Origin: Chitinophaga ginsengisoli
GTDB taxonomy: Bacteria > Bacteroidota > Bacteroidia > Chitinophagales > Chitinophagaceae
DNA length: 64,000 nucleotides
Assembly: GCF_003014595.1 (NCBI RefSeq)
Contig: NZ_PYGK01000013.1
Location: 1-64,000 of the forward strand
Direction: 5' to 3'
Positions 43,665 to 52,968 of the stretch are shown here, piece by piece (within the stretch, counting starts at the first letter, position 1; every line of letters begins with the position of its first letter). The translations under genes and the position numbers were made by a program. The notes below the pieces were generated by a model. That model was not told the origin of the DNA and ran no database searches. It saw only the letters and a list, made by a program, of their open reading frames with translations.

Positions 43665-46091
43665 ATGCATACTAAATTTAACCAACTGTTCAAATTCCTA
43701 TGTGTTCTGTGTGTCCTGTTTGCAGGTACACCCGCCTATTCTATCAACGAGCCTCTTGCTGCCATTAAAGGAACTGTAGTGACCGGAGATGGTCAACCTG
43801 CAGTATTTGTACCGGTACAGATCAAGGAAAAGAACAGAGGTACCCTGACAAATGAAAAAGGAGAATTCCTGTTTAAGAGAATGCATGCCGGTCATTATAC
43901 CCTGCAGGTAATGCTGATCGGTTATAAAGTAGTGACCAAAGAAGTAGATGTTGCACAAGATCAGATCCTTAACGTTACTATCCAGCTGGAAGCGTCCAAC
44001 CAGCAGTTACAGGAGGTGATCATCAACAGTGCCAGGAATAAATATAAAGTGGATGCTGTATCCGGTTCTCTGCGCCTTAAAACACCGCTGCTGGAGATAC
44101 CACAAAATATACAGGTCATCTCTGCCAGCCTGCTGGCTGACCAGCAAACCTACGATATCGTAGATGGCATCACCCGCAACGTGAGTGGCGTTACCCGTGT
44201 TGGACACTGGGATAACCAGTATGCGCAGATCCGTATGAGAGGTTCCAAGATCCCTGCTTTCCGTAATGGTATGAACATTGAAGCCAGCTGGGGACCTACT
44301 GCAGAAGATGCTGCTATGATAGAGCGTATTGAGTTCGTAAAAGGCCCTGCAGGTTTTATGCTGGCTAATGGTGAACCCGGTGGATTTTATAATGTGGTTA
44401 CCAAGAAACCCAGTGGTGTGACAAAAGGCTCTGCCAACATCAGTATGGGAAGCTTCAGCACTTACCGTGCAGCGCTCGACTTTGATGGTAAGCTGAGTAA
44501 AGATGGTAAACTGTTGTACAGATTAAATGTGGCCGGTCAGCAGAAGGACTTCTATACCAAATACAACTATAGTAACCGTTACCTGTTTGCTCCGGTGTTG
44601 AAATACCTGGTAGATGACAGGACGTCTATCACTTTGGAATATACCTTCCAGGGCTCCAAATATCTCAACAACGGTAACTATCAGTTCTCCAAAAAGAAAC
44701 TACTGGATGAAGGCATCTCTAATGATTTCTTCTATGGAGATCCTTCCCTGGAGCCTGGCAAGTTAAGAGATCATAGTGCCTATGTTTATCTGGATCATCA
44801 GCTGAATGACAAATGGCAGGCGCATGCGCAGGTGGCTTATTTTAACTTCAGCATGGTGGCCAACAGCGTATGGGCAACGAGCGTAGCGGAAAATGGCAAC
44901 ATGGTACGTTATTTTAGTATCGGTGATGAAGCCGGTGAAAACAGGTTTGCACAGATGTCCCTCTCCGGTGAAGAATATACAGGCAGCATCCGTCACAGGA
45001 TACTGGCAGGTGTAGATATGGGTAACAAGAAATTCTGGGGCGATTTCCGCACGCTGACGCCATCCCTCAACCTGGCAGGCGGAAAAGTGTTCAATGTATA
45101 CAATCCTGAGTACGGTATTCCGTTCGATTCCATCCCTACAATAGATCGTTCAAAGAGTGTAAGGACCAGGGCAGGACAAAGCAGTTATATTTCATCCGTG
45201 AATTATACCTCTGTATATGCGCAGGATGAACTTGGATTCTTTGATAACAAACTACGTTTGTCCCTGGCACTGCGATTCACGCATGCAGAAACTACAGGTA
45301 AGACAAAAACGGCGGATATGAAAGACGATATCGTTACGCCCCGTGTAGGTCTTAGTTACTCCATTGATAAATCAACGGCTGTATATGCTTTATATGATCA
45401 GTCTTTTGTTCCGCAAACAGGTCTGGATTCAAACCTGGTACCCTTCAAACCTGTTAAGGGTAATGACATTGAAGCAGGTATTAAGAAAGATTGGTTGAAT
45501 GGTCGCTGGTCCACTGCAATAAGCGCTTACCGCATTGCGCGTCAGAATGCCAAGGTAGCGCTGGGCATTAAAGACAGCCGCGGCGCTGATGTATCTGTTG
45601 CATTGGGAGAGACCGTTACTAAAGGTATAGAAGCTGATATTAATGGTGAAATTGTATCCGGCCTGAATGTAAACATTAACTATGCCTATACTGATTCCAA
45701 GATAACAAAAGAAGCGCCTAATACGGAAGCCGGTAAAACAACTGTTGGTAACATCACACCAAACACAGCTGCGCATATCACCAATGCCTGGTTATCTTAT
45801 CGTATTGGTCATGGCGCCTTTACAGGATTCGGTGCATCCGCTGGTATCCAATGGCAGGCAGAACGTGCTGTAGGCACTACCAAGGTATCCAACATTCCAA
45901 ACTACTTCCGTACAGATGCAGGGCTGAATTATTCCCGTGGGAAATATTCCGTTTCTTTCCTGGTGAATAATCTGCTGGATGATCGTAAACTGCTTACAGC
46001 TGCATCGCTGCCGGCAAATGCATCCGGTTATTATAGTTACATCGTGGAAGCGCGTCGTAACTTCCGCATGTCCATATCTTATCGCTTCTAA
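43665..46091 (+). CDS. TonB-dependent siderophore-type receptor
   Basis: An 808-residue outer-membrane receptor from ATG 43665 (MHTKFNQLFKFLCVLCVLFAG signal); the in-frame ATG at 43563 lies upstream of the candidate promoter. Residues about 32-115 are a carboxypeptidase-regulatory-like domain (AAIKGTVVTGDGQP, GHYTLQVMLIGYK). The plug follows (about 125-240; LLEIPQNIQVISASLL, RGSKIPAFRNGM, VKGPAGFMLANGEPGGFYNVVTKKPSG), then a 22-strand type barrel ending in aromatic SYRF. The PQNIQVI and RNGM motifs are those of ferric-siderophore receptors (FecA/FhuA/FoxA class). It is expected to import iron complexes. It is monocistronic, closed by the terminator at 46132. Confidence 0.9.
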   Translation: MHTKFNQLFKFLCVLCVLFAGTPAYSINEPLAAIKGTVVTGDGQPAVFVPVQIKEKNRGTLTNEKGEFLFKRMHAGHYTLQVMLIGYKVVTKEVDVAQDQILNVTIQLEASNQQLQEVIINSARNKYKVDAVSGSLRLKTPLLEIPQNIQVISASLLADQQTYDIVDGITRNVSGVTRVGHWDNQYAQIRMRGSKIPAFRNGMNIEASWGPTAEDAAMIERIEFVKGPAGFMLANGEPGGFYNVVTKKPSGVTKGSANISMGSFSTYRAALDFDGKLSKDGKLLYRLNVAGQQKDFYTKYNYSNRYLFAPVLKYLVDDRTSITLEYTFQGSKYLNNGNYQFSKKKLLDEGISNDFFYGDPSLEPGKLRDHSAYVYLDHQLNDKWQAHAQVAYFNFSMVANSVWATSVAENGNMVRYFSIGDEAGENRFAQMSLSGEEYTGSIRHRILAGVDMGNKKFWGDFRTLTPSLNLAGGKVFNVYNPEYGIPFDSIPTIDRSKSVRTRAGQSSYISSVNYTSVYAQDELGFFDNKLRLSLALRFTHAETTGKTKTADMKDDIVTPRVGLSYSIDKSTAVYALYDQSFVPQTGLDSNLVPFKPVKGNDIEAGIKKDWLNGRWSTAISAYRIARQNAKVALGIKDSRGADVSVALGETVTKGIEADINGEIVSGLNVNINYAYTDSKITKEAPNTEAGKTTVGNITPNTAAHITNAWLSYRIGHGAFTGFGASAGIQWQAERAVGTTKVSNIPNYFRTDAGLNYSRGKYSVSFLVNNLLDDRKLLTAASLPANASGYYSYIVEARRNFRMSISYRF

Positions 46092-46131
46092 AAAAGATAG
46101 CCACTATGTAATAAAATAGTGTCTGCATAGG

Positions 46132-46172
46132 AAAAACGCGATTGTTGTTTAAGCAACAATCGCGTTTTTTTT
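46132..46172 (+). terminator. Strong intrinsic terminator
   Basis: AAAAACGCGATTGTTG (46132-46147) pairs perfectly with CAACAATCGCGTTTTT (46154-46169), followed by more Ts. It ends the siderophore receptor gene. Confidence 0.92.
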
Positions 46173-46282
46173 ATAACATACTAACTCAAGTATTCCGCCT
46201 CTTCATTTCATACAACATATAGACCACTCATCCCAGCTTTCCCGGGTCTATTTAAAGGAATTGTTATGCTATTGTAAACTGC

Positions 46283-46314
46283 TTTGATCCATGGATTCCT
46301 TGTAGATACTTTTG
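46283..46314 (+). promoter_or_regulatory. Bacteroidota-type promoter of the susCD/PLC locus
   Basis: TTTG (46283-46286), 20 bases, then TACTTTTG (46307-46314) match the -33/-7 elements of the phylum. The implied transcript starts near 46320, leaving a leader of about 65 bases before the SusC ATG. Confidence 0.65.
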
Positions 46315-46386
46315 CATTTCCATAGCTATGGTTCTTTGACATATCACCATCTCTACTCCTTCAGCAATCCTTAACAATTAAATTAC

Positions 46387-49300
46387 ATGAAGAGAATGTA
46401 TTTTTTAAAATTAAGGTCATTCTGTAGCGTTGCAGGTAAGGCGCTTACCGCTTTACTTTTCGCAATGTTCCTGGGCGTTTCTGCTTTCGCCCAGACGAAT
46501 GGCACTATTAAAGGTATAGTAACAGACGAGAACAATGTACCTCTCCCCGGAGTAACTGTTTCTGTAAAAGGAACTCCTACCGGCACTATTACAAATGCAA
46601 ACGGAGCCTACACGATTGCCTCTAAAGGGCCGGAAGATGTGATCCTCTTTACGTTAATGGGATCCCTTCCAAAAGAAGTCGCTGTCGGAGACAAAAAAGT
46701 GATCAATGTAACACTGGTTACAGATACCAAACAACTGAAAGATGTAGTGGTGATAGGTTACGGCACTGCCAGTAAAAAAGATGTAACAGGCTCAATTACA
46801 ACTATCAAATCAGAAGAATTTAATCAGGGTGTATTAACTACTCCTGCGGAATTATTACAGGGTAAAGTAGCTGGTCTGAACGTGACCAAAAGCGGTGACC
46901 CTAACGCCACTCCTGCTGTCGTATTAAGGGGACCTTCCACCATCCGTACCACCGGTGGAGCAATGGAACCTTTCTATGTAATAGATGGTGTACCAGGTGC
47001 GTCTATTGACCTGCTGGCGCCTGCTGACATTGAAAGCATCGACGTATTGAAAGATGCTGCTGCTACGGCTATTTATGGTGCCCGTGCTGCCAATGGTGTA
47101 ATCATCGTTACTACCAAAAGAGCAAAACCAGGCCAGACAAGACTTACCTACAACGCGTATGTTGCCATGGAAGAAGTGTCTAAACAACTGGACATGCTGA
47201 CTGGTGATGAGCTGCGTGCATATCTTAAAAAGAACGGCCAGACCTTAATTCCCGTACTGAATGATGACGGTTCTAACACGAACTGGCAGAAACTGGTGGA
47301 AAGAAAAGGTTATTCTCATAATCACAACGTTTCTTTCGGTGGTTCCAATGCTGCTACAGACTATGGTGGCAGCTTCAACTACCTGAAGAATGACGGTATC
47401 CTGCGGAACACCTCCCTGGAACGTACTACTGTAAGGGGTTACATTACCCAGCGCTTCTTTGACAATCGGTTGCGATTAGGGCTGACAGTTACCAACGCTC
47501 ACACTAAAAGCAATGACATTGTTCAGGCTCAGGTGTTGTCTAATATGTTATTCTACTTACCAACGGTAAGTCCTTATAATCCTGATGGTACTTATAAAGA
47601 ATACTATGCAAGAACCGGTAGCGGTACATTGAATCCGCTGTCGCTGATCAACAACAACTTCATCAAAACTGATGACAGCAAAACATTGATCACAGGTCTG
47701 GTACAGGCAGATATTTTCAAAGGACTGAAATATACTTTATCCTTGTCTTCACAGAGAAATCAGAACAACTACAACAGTTATTACAACCATGCTTCTGGCC
47801 TGGCTGTTAACCTGAATGGTGTGGCTACGAGGAAAGCTTATCAGAACACAAGTACTGTACTGGAATCTTATTTCAACTACGACAAAACTTTTGGCGCCAA
47901 TACTATTAAATTGCTGGCTGGTTATACTTATCAGCAGGACCGTACCAACGACGGTTTTGGTATCACCACTCAGAATTTCTCCAATGATGCGCTGACTTAT
48001 AACAACTTATTCCTGTCAAATCCGGCGAATACGTCACAAATAGCTTTCGACAATAATCCGATCTCTACACTCAGACTGATCTCCTACTACGGTCGTGTGC
48101 AATATTCATATGCCGACAAATACCTGTTCATGGCCTCTTTGAGGAATGATGGTTCATCAGCATTTGGTATTAACAACCGTTGGGGATATTTCCCGGCCGT
48201 TTCTGCCGGATGGAATATCAGCAGTGAGCCTTTCATGAAGAATGTCAACCTGGTCAGCGTACTGAAGCTGAGAGCAGGTTATGGTGTATCCGGTAACAGC
48301 GCAGGCTTTAACGCATTCTCTTCCCTGTTGATCTATGGTACCCCTGCGGGTAACTCCAAGTTCCTGTACAACGGTAATATCACCAACGCTATCGGTCCGG
48401 TACGTAACGACAACCCTGACCTGAAATGGGAGGCTACCGCTACTACCAACATCGGTCTGGACTTCGGTATCCTGAAAGACAGGATCAGCGGTTCAATTGA
48501 TTATTATATCAAGAAGACTTCCGACCTGATCTACGATCAGTACCCGGTGTCTACTACACAGTATTTCGTACCAACTTATACTGCCAACGTAGGTAGCATC
48601 AAGAACAGTGGTATCGAACTGGCATTGAGCGCGACCATAGTGAAATCTCATGGTTTCACCTGGAGAACGAACCTTAACCTGGCACATAACAAGAACGAGA
48701 TCACCAATCTGTCCAACGAGAAATTCGCCATCAACTATATCCAGACTGCACAGCTGGGGGGTAAAGGACAATCCGGTAACTACAGCCAGATCATCCAGCC
48801 AGGATATGCTTTAGGTACTTTCGATCTGTGGCATTACATGGGTAAGAACAACAATGGTGTAAGTACTTATCAGAAAGCGGATGGTACTATTACCGCTACT
48901 CAGCCGCTTACCACAGACGCAAAACTGGCAGGCAATGCACAGCCAAAGCTGATGTACGGATGGAGCAACAACTTCTACTATAAGAACTTCGACCTGAATT
49001 TCCTGGTACGTGGTGTATTAGGCAACAAGATCCTGAATGCTACACTCGCAGGACTGAACAATCCTGTTGATTCAAAAATTCAGAACATTCCTCATTTCAC
49101 TACGAATGAGTCTTACAATGATATCAACGCCTACCTGATCTCTGACCGTTTCTTAGAAAGTGGCTCTTATCTGCGTCTGGACAACCTGTCGCTGGGTTAT
49201 ACGTTCAAACCGCATACACAGTCAATTAAGAGCATCCGTTTCTATGCTACCGGCAATAACCTTTTCGTGATCACCAAGTATCGTGGTATAGATCCTGAGA

Positions 49301-49392
49301 TCAATATCGGTGGTGTTACTCCTGGCATTGACAACAACAACTTCTATCCTAAAACACGTACTTATATCGTTGGTCTGAGTGCTTCATTTTAA
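46387..49392 (+). CDS. SusC/RagA-family TonB-linked outer-membrane protein
   Basis: A 1001-residue SusC-type porin. The signal peptide runs to about 36 (VSAFAQ). The carboxypeptidase-regulatory-like domain is about 38-118 (NGTIKGIVTDENNVPLPGVTVSVKG in part), followed by a TonB-box-like DVVVIGYGT, the plug (about 130-235; LQGKVAGLNV, VIDGVPG, LKDAAATAIYGARAANGVIIVTTK) and the barrel. It partners the SusD lipoprotein 48 bp downstream and imports oligomeric substrates. The phospholipase C gene behind SusD suggests a phosphoinositide or inositol-phosphate-type target; no glycosidase is near. Confidence 0.93.
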   Translation: MKRMYFLKLRSFCSVAGKALTALLFAMFLGVSAFAQTNGTIKGIVTDENNVPLPGVTVSVKGTPTGTITNANGAYTIASKGPEDVILFTLMGSLPKEVAVGDKKVINVTLVTDTKQLKDVVVIGYGTASKKDVTGSITTIKSEEFNQGVLTTPAELLQGKVAGLNVTKSGDPNATPAVVLRGPSTIRTTGGAMEPFYVIDGVPGASIDLLAPADIESIDVLKDAAATAIYGARAANGVIIVTTKRAKPGQTRLTYNAYVAMEEVSKQLDMLTGDELRAYLKKNGQTLIPVLNDDGSNTNWQKLVERKGYSHNHNVSFGGSNAATDYGGSFNYLKNDGILRNTSLERTTVRGYITQRFFDNRLRLGLTVTNAHTKSNDIVQAQVLSNMLFYLPTVSPYNPDGTYKEYYARTGSGTLNPLSLINNNFIKTDDSKTLITGLVQADIFKGLKYTLSLSSQRNQNNYNSYYNHASGLAVNLNGVATRKAYQNTSTVLESYFNYDKTFGANTIKLLAGYTYQQDRTNDGFGITTQNFSNDALTYNNLFLSNPANTSQIAFDNNPISTLRLISYYGRVQYSYADKYLFMASLRNDGSSAFGINNRWGYFPAVSAGWNISSEPFMKNVNLVSVLKLRAGYGVSGNSAGFNAFSSLLIYGTPAGNSKFLYNGNITNAIGPVRNDNPDLKWEATATTNIGLDFGILKDRISGSIDYYIKKTSDLIYDQYPVSTTQYFVPTYTANVGSIKNSGIELALSATIVKSHGFTWRTNLNLAHNKNEITNLSNEKFAINYIQTAQLGGKGQSGNYSQIIQPGYALGTFDLWHYMGKNNNGVSTYQKADGTITATQPLTTDAKLAGNAQPKLMYGWSNNFYYKNFDLNFLVRGVLGNKILNATLAGLNNPVDSKIQNIPHFTTNESYNDINAYLISDRFLESGSYLRLDNLSLGYTFKPHTQSIKSIRFYATGNNLFVITKYRGIDPEINIGGVTPGIDNNNFYPKTRTYIVGLSASF

Positions 49393-49440
49393 TTCAAGAA
49401 ATGAGTATTCCATAAGGAACGACAAAAAACTATTAAACGG

Positions 49441-51045
49441 ATGAAAAAGAGAAATATATTCATCACTGCGCTTGCAGCACTTGTTACGGTTAGTGCCTGC
49501 AGGAAATTAGATGTGGATGTTGAATCACAATATGTAAACGGCAACTTCCCTTCCACCTCTCAGGATTATGCTGCGTTACTCGGTACTATGTATACCAACC
49601 TGGCGTCCAACTATGCCATCGCCTACTGGCGTATGCAGGAGTTGTCAACAGATGAAGCCATCATTCCTGCCCGCGACGGTAACTTCGATGATGGTGGTCA
49701 GTACAGACAATTACACTATCATACCTGGACATATGACCATCCCAATGTGACAGGTATCTGGCAATGGGGTTTCGGTGGTATCAACAACTGTAACCGTCTG
49801 ATCAACCTGACTGCTACCTCCAAAGTTGACTCCACTACCAAAGCAGCCAACATTGCAGAAGTAAGAGCGGTACGTGCATTATATTACTTCTTCATGATGG
49901 ATACTTATGGTAATGTGCCGCTGATCACTAAATTTCCGGTAGATACTTTACCTGCTACACAGGACAGACCTAAGATCTTTGCCTTCATCGAATCAGAGCT
50001 GAAAGCTATCGCACAGCAGTTGCCATCCAAATCGACCAATGCCGCTACCAACGTATTGCAGTATGGCCGTCCTACAAAAGCAATGGCATTCGCCCTGCTG
50101 GCAAAGATGTACCTGAATGCATCTGTCTATTTAGGAGCCGGTACTGACCGTAATAAGGATGTTGTGGCTATGGCAGATAGTGTACAAAACAACACAGCTT
50201 ACTTCCTGGACGGCAGGTTCCGCGATATCTTCTTACCGAATAACGGTCCGCAGACCAATGAGACTATCTTTGCTATACCTTACGATCAGCAGATACCAGG
50301 TAACCAGTTCACCCGTTTTGGCTTCTACTATTACCTGGCACAGGCATACGGGTTTAATGTTGGTCTGAGTATCGCGATGAGCACTACGCCTGAGTTCTAC
50401 AACCGCTTCAACCTGAAAGGCGATGTAAGGAACAATACCTGGCTGGTAGGTCCTCAATTCTATCCTGATGGTAACGGCGGTTTCACCAATCAGCCTGTAT
50501 ACTATCCAAACAGCACCACGCAGGTCGTGATCACACCCGACCTGGTACTGGTACCGCCAAAACCAATGGATCTGGGCAATACGCAGGCCAGTCAGGCATC
50601 CGGTGTACGATCCATCAAGTACTATCCTGATCCTACCATTATCCAGGCTACCCGTCTGAATGGTAACGATGTACCGGTATTCCGTCTGGCAGACGTTTAC
50701 CTGATGAAAGCAGAAGCTATCTTACGTGGTGCCGCACCAACCACTGTTAATGGCGCATTGCAAACACCTGACTATTTGGTTAACTTGCTGCGTTCCCGTG
50801 CAGGTGCTCCTCCTGTTTCCGGCATCGACCTGCCAGGAATACTGGATGAACGTGCCCGTGAACTATCCTGGGAAGGATGGCGCCGTAATGACCTGATCCG
50901 CTTTGATATGTTTGAAAAAGAATATCCTTTGCCAAACGATAACCTGAGCATGAATAAGGACACCAGAAGAAGACTCTATCCTATTCCGATCACAGAGATC
51001 AGGTTGAATGGTAACCTGAGACAGAATCCGGGTTACGAGCAATAA
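49441..51045 (+). CDS. SusD/RagB-family substrate-binding lipoprotein
   Basis: A 534-residue partner of the preceding SusC. A lipoprotein signal (LAALVTVSACRK, Cys at 20) anchors it at the cell surface. Typical SusD features are the TPR-like N-terminal half (AEVRAVRALYYFFMMDTYGNVPL) and the C-terminal LADVYLMKAEAILRG, LPGILDERARELSWEGWRRNDLIRF and LYPIPITEIRLN. It caps the SusC barrel and binds the incoming ligand. A terminator follows at 51089. Confidence 0.93.
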   Translation: MKKRNIFITALAALVTVSACRKLDVDVESQYVNGNFPSTSQDYAALLGTMYTNLASNYAIAYWRMQELSTDEAIIPARDGNFDDGGQYRQLHYHTWTYDHPNVTGIWQWGFGGINNCNRLINLTATSKVDSTTKAANIAEVRAVRALYYFFMMDTYGNVPLITKFPVDTLPATQDRPKIFAFIESELKAIAQQLPSKSTNAATNVLQYGRPTKAMAFALLAKMYLNASVYLGAGTDRNKDVVAMADSVQNNTAYFLDGRFRDIFLPNNGPQTNETIFAIPYDQQIPGNQFTRFGFYYYLAQAYGFNVGLSIAMSTTPEFYNRFNLKGDVRNNTWLVGPQFYPDGNGGFTNQPVYYPNSTTQVVITPDLVLVPPKPMDLGNTQASQASGVRSIKYYPDPTIIQATRLNGNDVPVFRLADVYLMKAEAILRGAAPTTVNGALQTPDYLVNLLRSRAGAPPVSGIDLPGILDERARELSWEGWRRNDLIRFDMFEKEYPLPNDNLSMNKDTRRRLYPIPITEIRLNGNLRQNPGYEQ

Positions 51046-51088
51046 ACGGTACAGATATTACGTAATAAGAGATACAATCATAAAACCC

Positions 51089-51122
51089 AACAGCCGGCTC
51101 ATTCACAGGCCGGCTGTTTTTT
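51089..51122 (+). terminator. Intrinsic terminator after susD
   Basis: AACAGCCGGC (51089-51098) pairs with GCCGGCTGTT (51109-51118), followed by Ts. It may separate or attenuate transcription into the phospholipase gene 15 bp downstream. Confidence 0.85.
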
Positions 51123-51136
51123 AAAACGACAAGTTA

Positions 51137-52216
51137 ATGAAGGCACTTTCCCTATTTGCATTGACCGCAGCTTTGAGCCTGCTGCATAACGATGTTCCGG
51201 ACAACGTGAAGATGAACAGGATCCAGGTGATCGGTTCACACAACAGTTACAAAAAAGCGATTGATCCGGCATTGTTCAAAATGTTCCAGCAGCGGGATTC
51301 CGTATCTGCCAGCAAAATTGATTACGAGCATATTTCCATTGCAGAACAGCTGGATATGGGCTTATTGAACCTGGAGATCGATGTGTATGCAGATGCAAAG
51401 GGCGGTAAATATGCGCATCCCAAAGGACTGGATTGGGCAAAAGGACAGGCACCTTACGATGAGAAAGGTGTTATGAATGAGCCAGGCTTCAAAGTATTAC
51501 ACATCCCTGACCTGGACTTCCGTAATGACTACCTGACGCTGAAGAACGTTCTGGCGGAGTTAAAAACCTGGTCAGAGAAACACCCACACCACTACCCGGT
51601 CTTCATTACGCTGGAGCCTAAAGATGGTGCTTCAAAAAGCAAAGAAATTACAGAACCAGAGCCATTCACTACGGCAGTTTTCGATCAGCTGGATCAGGCA
51701 TTGATAGATGGATTGGGTAAGGAACATCTCATCACGCCAGATATGGTGAGAGGTAAATACAAGACCGTAGAAGAAGCAGTATTGCACGACAACTGGCCTA
51801 CTGTAAAAGCAGCAGAAGGTAAGTTCGCTTTCATTCTCGACGCTAAAGAAGGGAAGAGAGATCTCTATATTGCTGGTCATCCGGGATTGAAAGGCCGTGT
51901 TGTATTCTCCAATTCTGAACCAGGTACGCCGGAAGCGGCTATGATGATCATCAACAATCCTAACAGCCCTGAAATAAAAGAACTGGTTGCGAAAGGGTAC
52001 ATCATCCGTACAAGGGCTGATTCAGATACTAAAGAAGCACGCCTGAACGATAAGTCCAGCTTTATTGCTGCCTGCAATTCAGGAGCGCAAATCATTACTA
52101 CTGATTATTATAAGAAGAGCACTCACTTCAAGTCTGACTATGAGATCAGCTTTGAAGGGAAGAAATATTGCAGATTAAATCCTTTGTTTAATAATACAGC
52201 GGCCGTGAGCAAATAA
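51137..52216 (+). CDS. Ca2+-dependent phosphoinositide-type phospholipase C
   Basis: A 359-residue secreted enzyme with an N-terminal hydrophobic signal (about 1-16). The catalytic TIM-barrel motif is MNRIQVIGSHNSYKK (first catalytic His), followed by LLNLEIDVYAD (Ca/active-site acids), FKVLHIPDLDFR (second His) and HYPVFITLEPKD. This corresponds to the PI-PLC-C1 family, cleaving a phosphoinositol or phosphodiester headgroup. RTRADSDTKEAR and ITTDYYKKS near the C-terminus are also family features. Its position directly after susCD suggests that it prepares or processes the imported substrate. Confidence 0.88.
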   Translation: MKALSLFALTAALSLLHNDVPDNVKMNRIQVIGSHNSYKKAIDPALFKMFQQRDSVSASKIDYEHISIAEQLDMGLLNLEIDVYADAKGGKYAHPKGLDWAKGQAPYDEKGVMNEPGFKVLHIPDLDFRNDYLTLKNVLAELKTWSEKHPHHYPVFITLEPKDGASKSKEITEPEPFTTAVFDQLDQALIDGLGKEHLITPDMVRGKYKTVEEAVLHDNWPTVKAAEGKFAFILDAKEGKRDLYIAGHPGLKGRVVFSNSEPGTPEAAMMIINNPNSPEIKELVAKGYIIRTRADSDTKEARLNDKSSFIAACNSGAQIITTDYYKKSTHFKSDYEISFEGKKYCRLNPLFNNTAAVSK

Positions 52217-52234
52217 GTAATTGCTTCCTTTTAG

Positions 52235-52278
52235 AAAGCGTCTTGCAGAACGGTGATACGTTTTGCAAGGCGCTTTTT
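52235..52278 (+). terminator. Intrinsic terminator after the phospholipase C gene
   Basis: AAAGCGTCTTGCA (52235-52247) pairs with TGCAAGGCGCTTT (52264-52276), with one G-T pair, followed by TTTT. Confidence 0.8.
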
Positions 52279-52383
52279 AGCTATAGTATCCTTCTAAAAG
52301 AGAAGTCCTCTCCTTTACCCAAGAGGTCGTAAATCGCCCCCTCTTTGTCTGTTTCACCCCTCCTGCTTGTAGCCAGGCCAGCG

Positions 52384-52391
52384 TAAGTTTG
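52384..52391 (+). promoter_or_regulatory. Candidate -7 element (TAAGTTTG)
   Basis: TAAGTTTG fits TAnnTTTG, 41 bp upstream of the ATG at 52432. TTG at 52367 is too close (14 bases) for the standard -33. Confidence 0.4.
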
Positions 52392-52431
52392 TATCGTTAA
52401 CAACAACAAATAATCAAATAAACGCTCTGAT

Positions 52432-52857
52432 ATGACAACAACCACTAAAACCGCAATTACTGTAGAAACTACCGTTCAGGCCCCGGTGGCAAAAGTATGG
52501 GAATACTGGAACCAGCCTGAACATATTAAGCAATGGGCTTTTGCTTCAGATGACTGGCATGTACCTGCTTCCGAAAATGACCTGCGTACGGGTGGTAAGT
52601 TCAGCACCACTATGGCGGCAAAAGATGGCAGTTTCAGTTTTGATTTTGGCGGCGTGTATACACAGGTGAAAGAGCATAAGCTGATAGAATATACTTTGGG
52701 TGATGAAAGGAAGGTGAGCATCCTTTTCAGCAGCATAGGTGATGCAACTAAGATAGTAGAGACTTTCGAGGCAGAAGACACTCATTCTGTTGAGATGCAG
52801 CAGAGTGGCTGGCAGGCAATCCTGGATAACTTTAAGAAGTATACAGAAGCTAATTAA
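52432..52857 (+). CDS. SRPBCC (AHSA1-like) domain protein
   Basis: A 141-residue single-domain protein of the AHSA1/SRPBCC fold: TTVQAPVAKVWEYWNQPEHIKQW at the N-terminus, DLRTGGKFSTTM, FGGVYTQVKEHKLIEYTLGD and the C-terminal helix QSGWQAILDNFKKYTE. These bind hydrophobic small molecules or modulate partners; none can be named. It appears monocistronic, with its own promoter and a terminator at 52905. Confidence 0.88.
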   Translation: MTTTTKTAITVETTVQAPVAKVWEYWNQPEHIKQWAFASDDWHVPASENDLRTGGKFSTTMAAKDGSFSFDFGGVYTQVKEHKLIEYTLGDERKVSILFSSIGDATKIVETFEAEDTHSVEMQQSGWQAILDNFKKYTEAN

Positions 52858-52904
52858 TAGTAAGACCTTACTCAGTATTTCAGGTACTACACAGGGTACA
52901 AAAA

Positions 52905-52941
52905 GGGGAGCTGCCTCAAAATTAACTGAGACAGCTCCCTT
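52905..52941. terminator. Bidirectional terminator
   Basis: GGGAGCTGCCTCA (52906-52918) pairs with TGAGACAGCTCCC (52927-52939) with one G-T pair. T-runs are stronger on the minus side, fitting the convergent lipoprotein gene. Confidence 0.75.
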
Positions 52942-52968
52942 GTCGTTGCTATACGAATTGACTGACCA

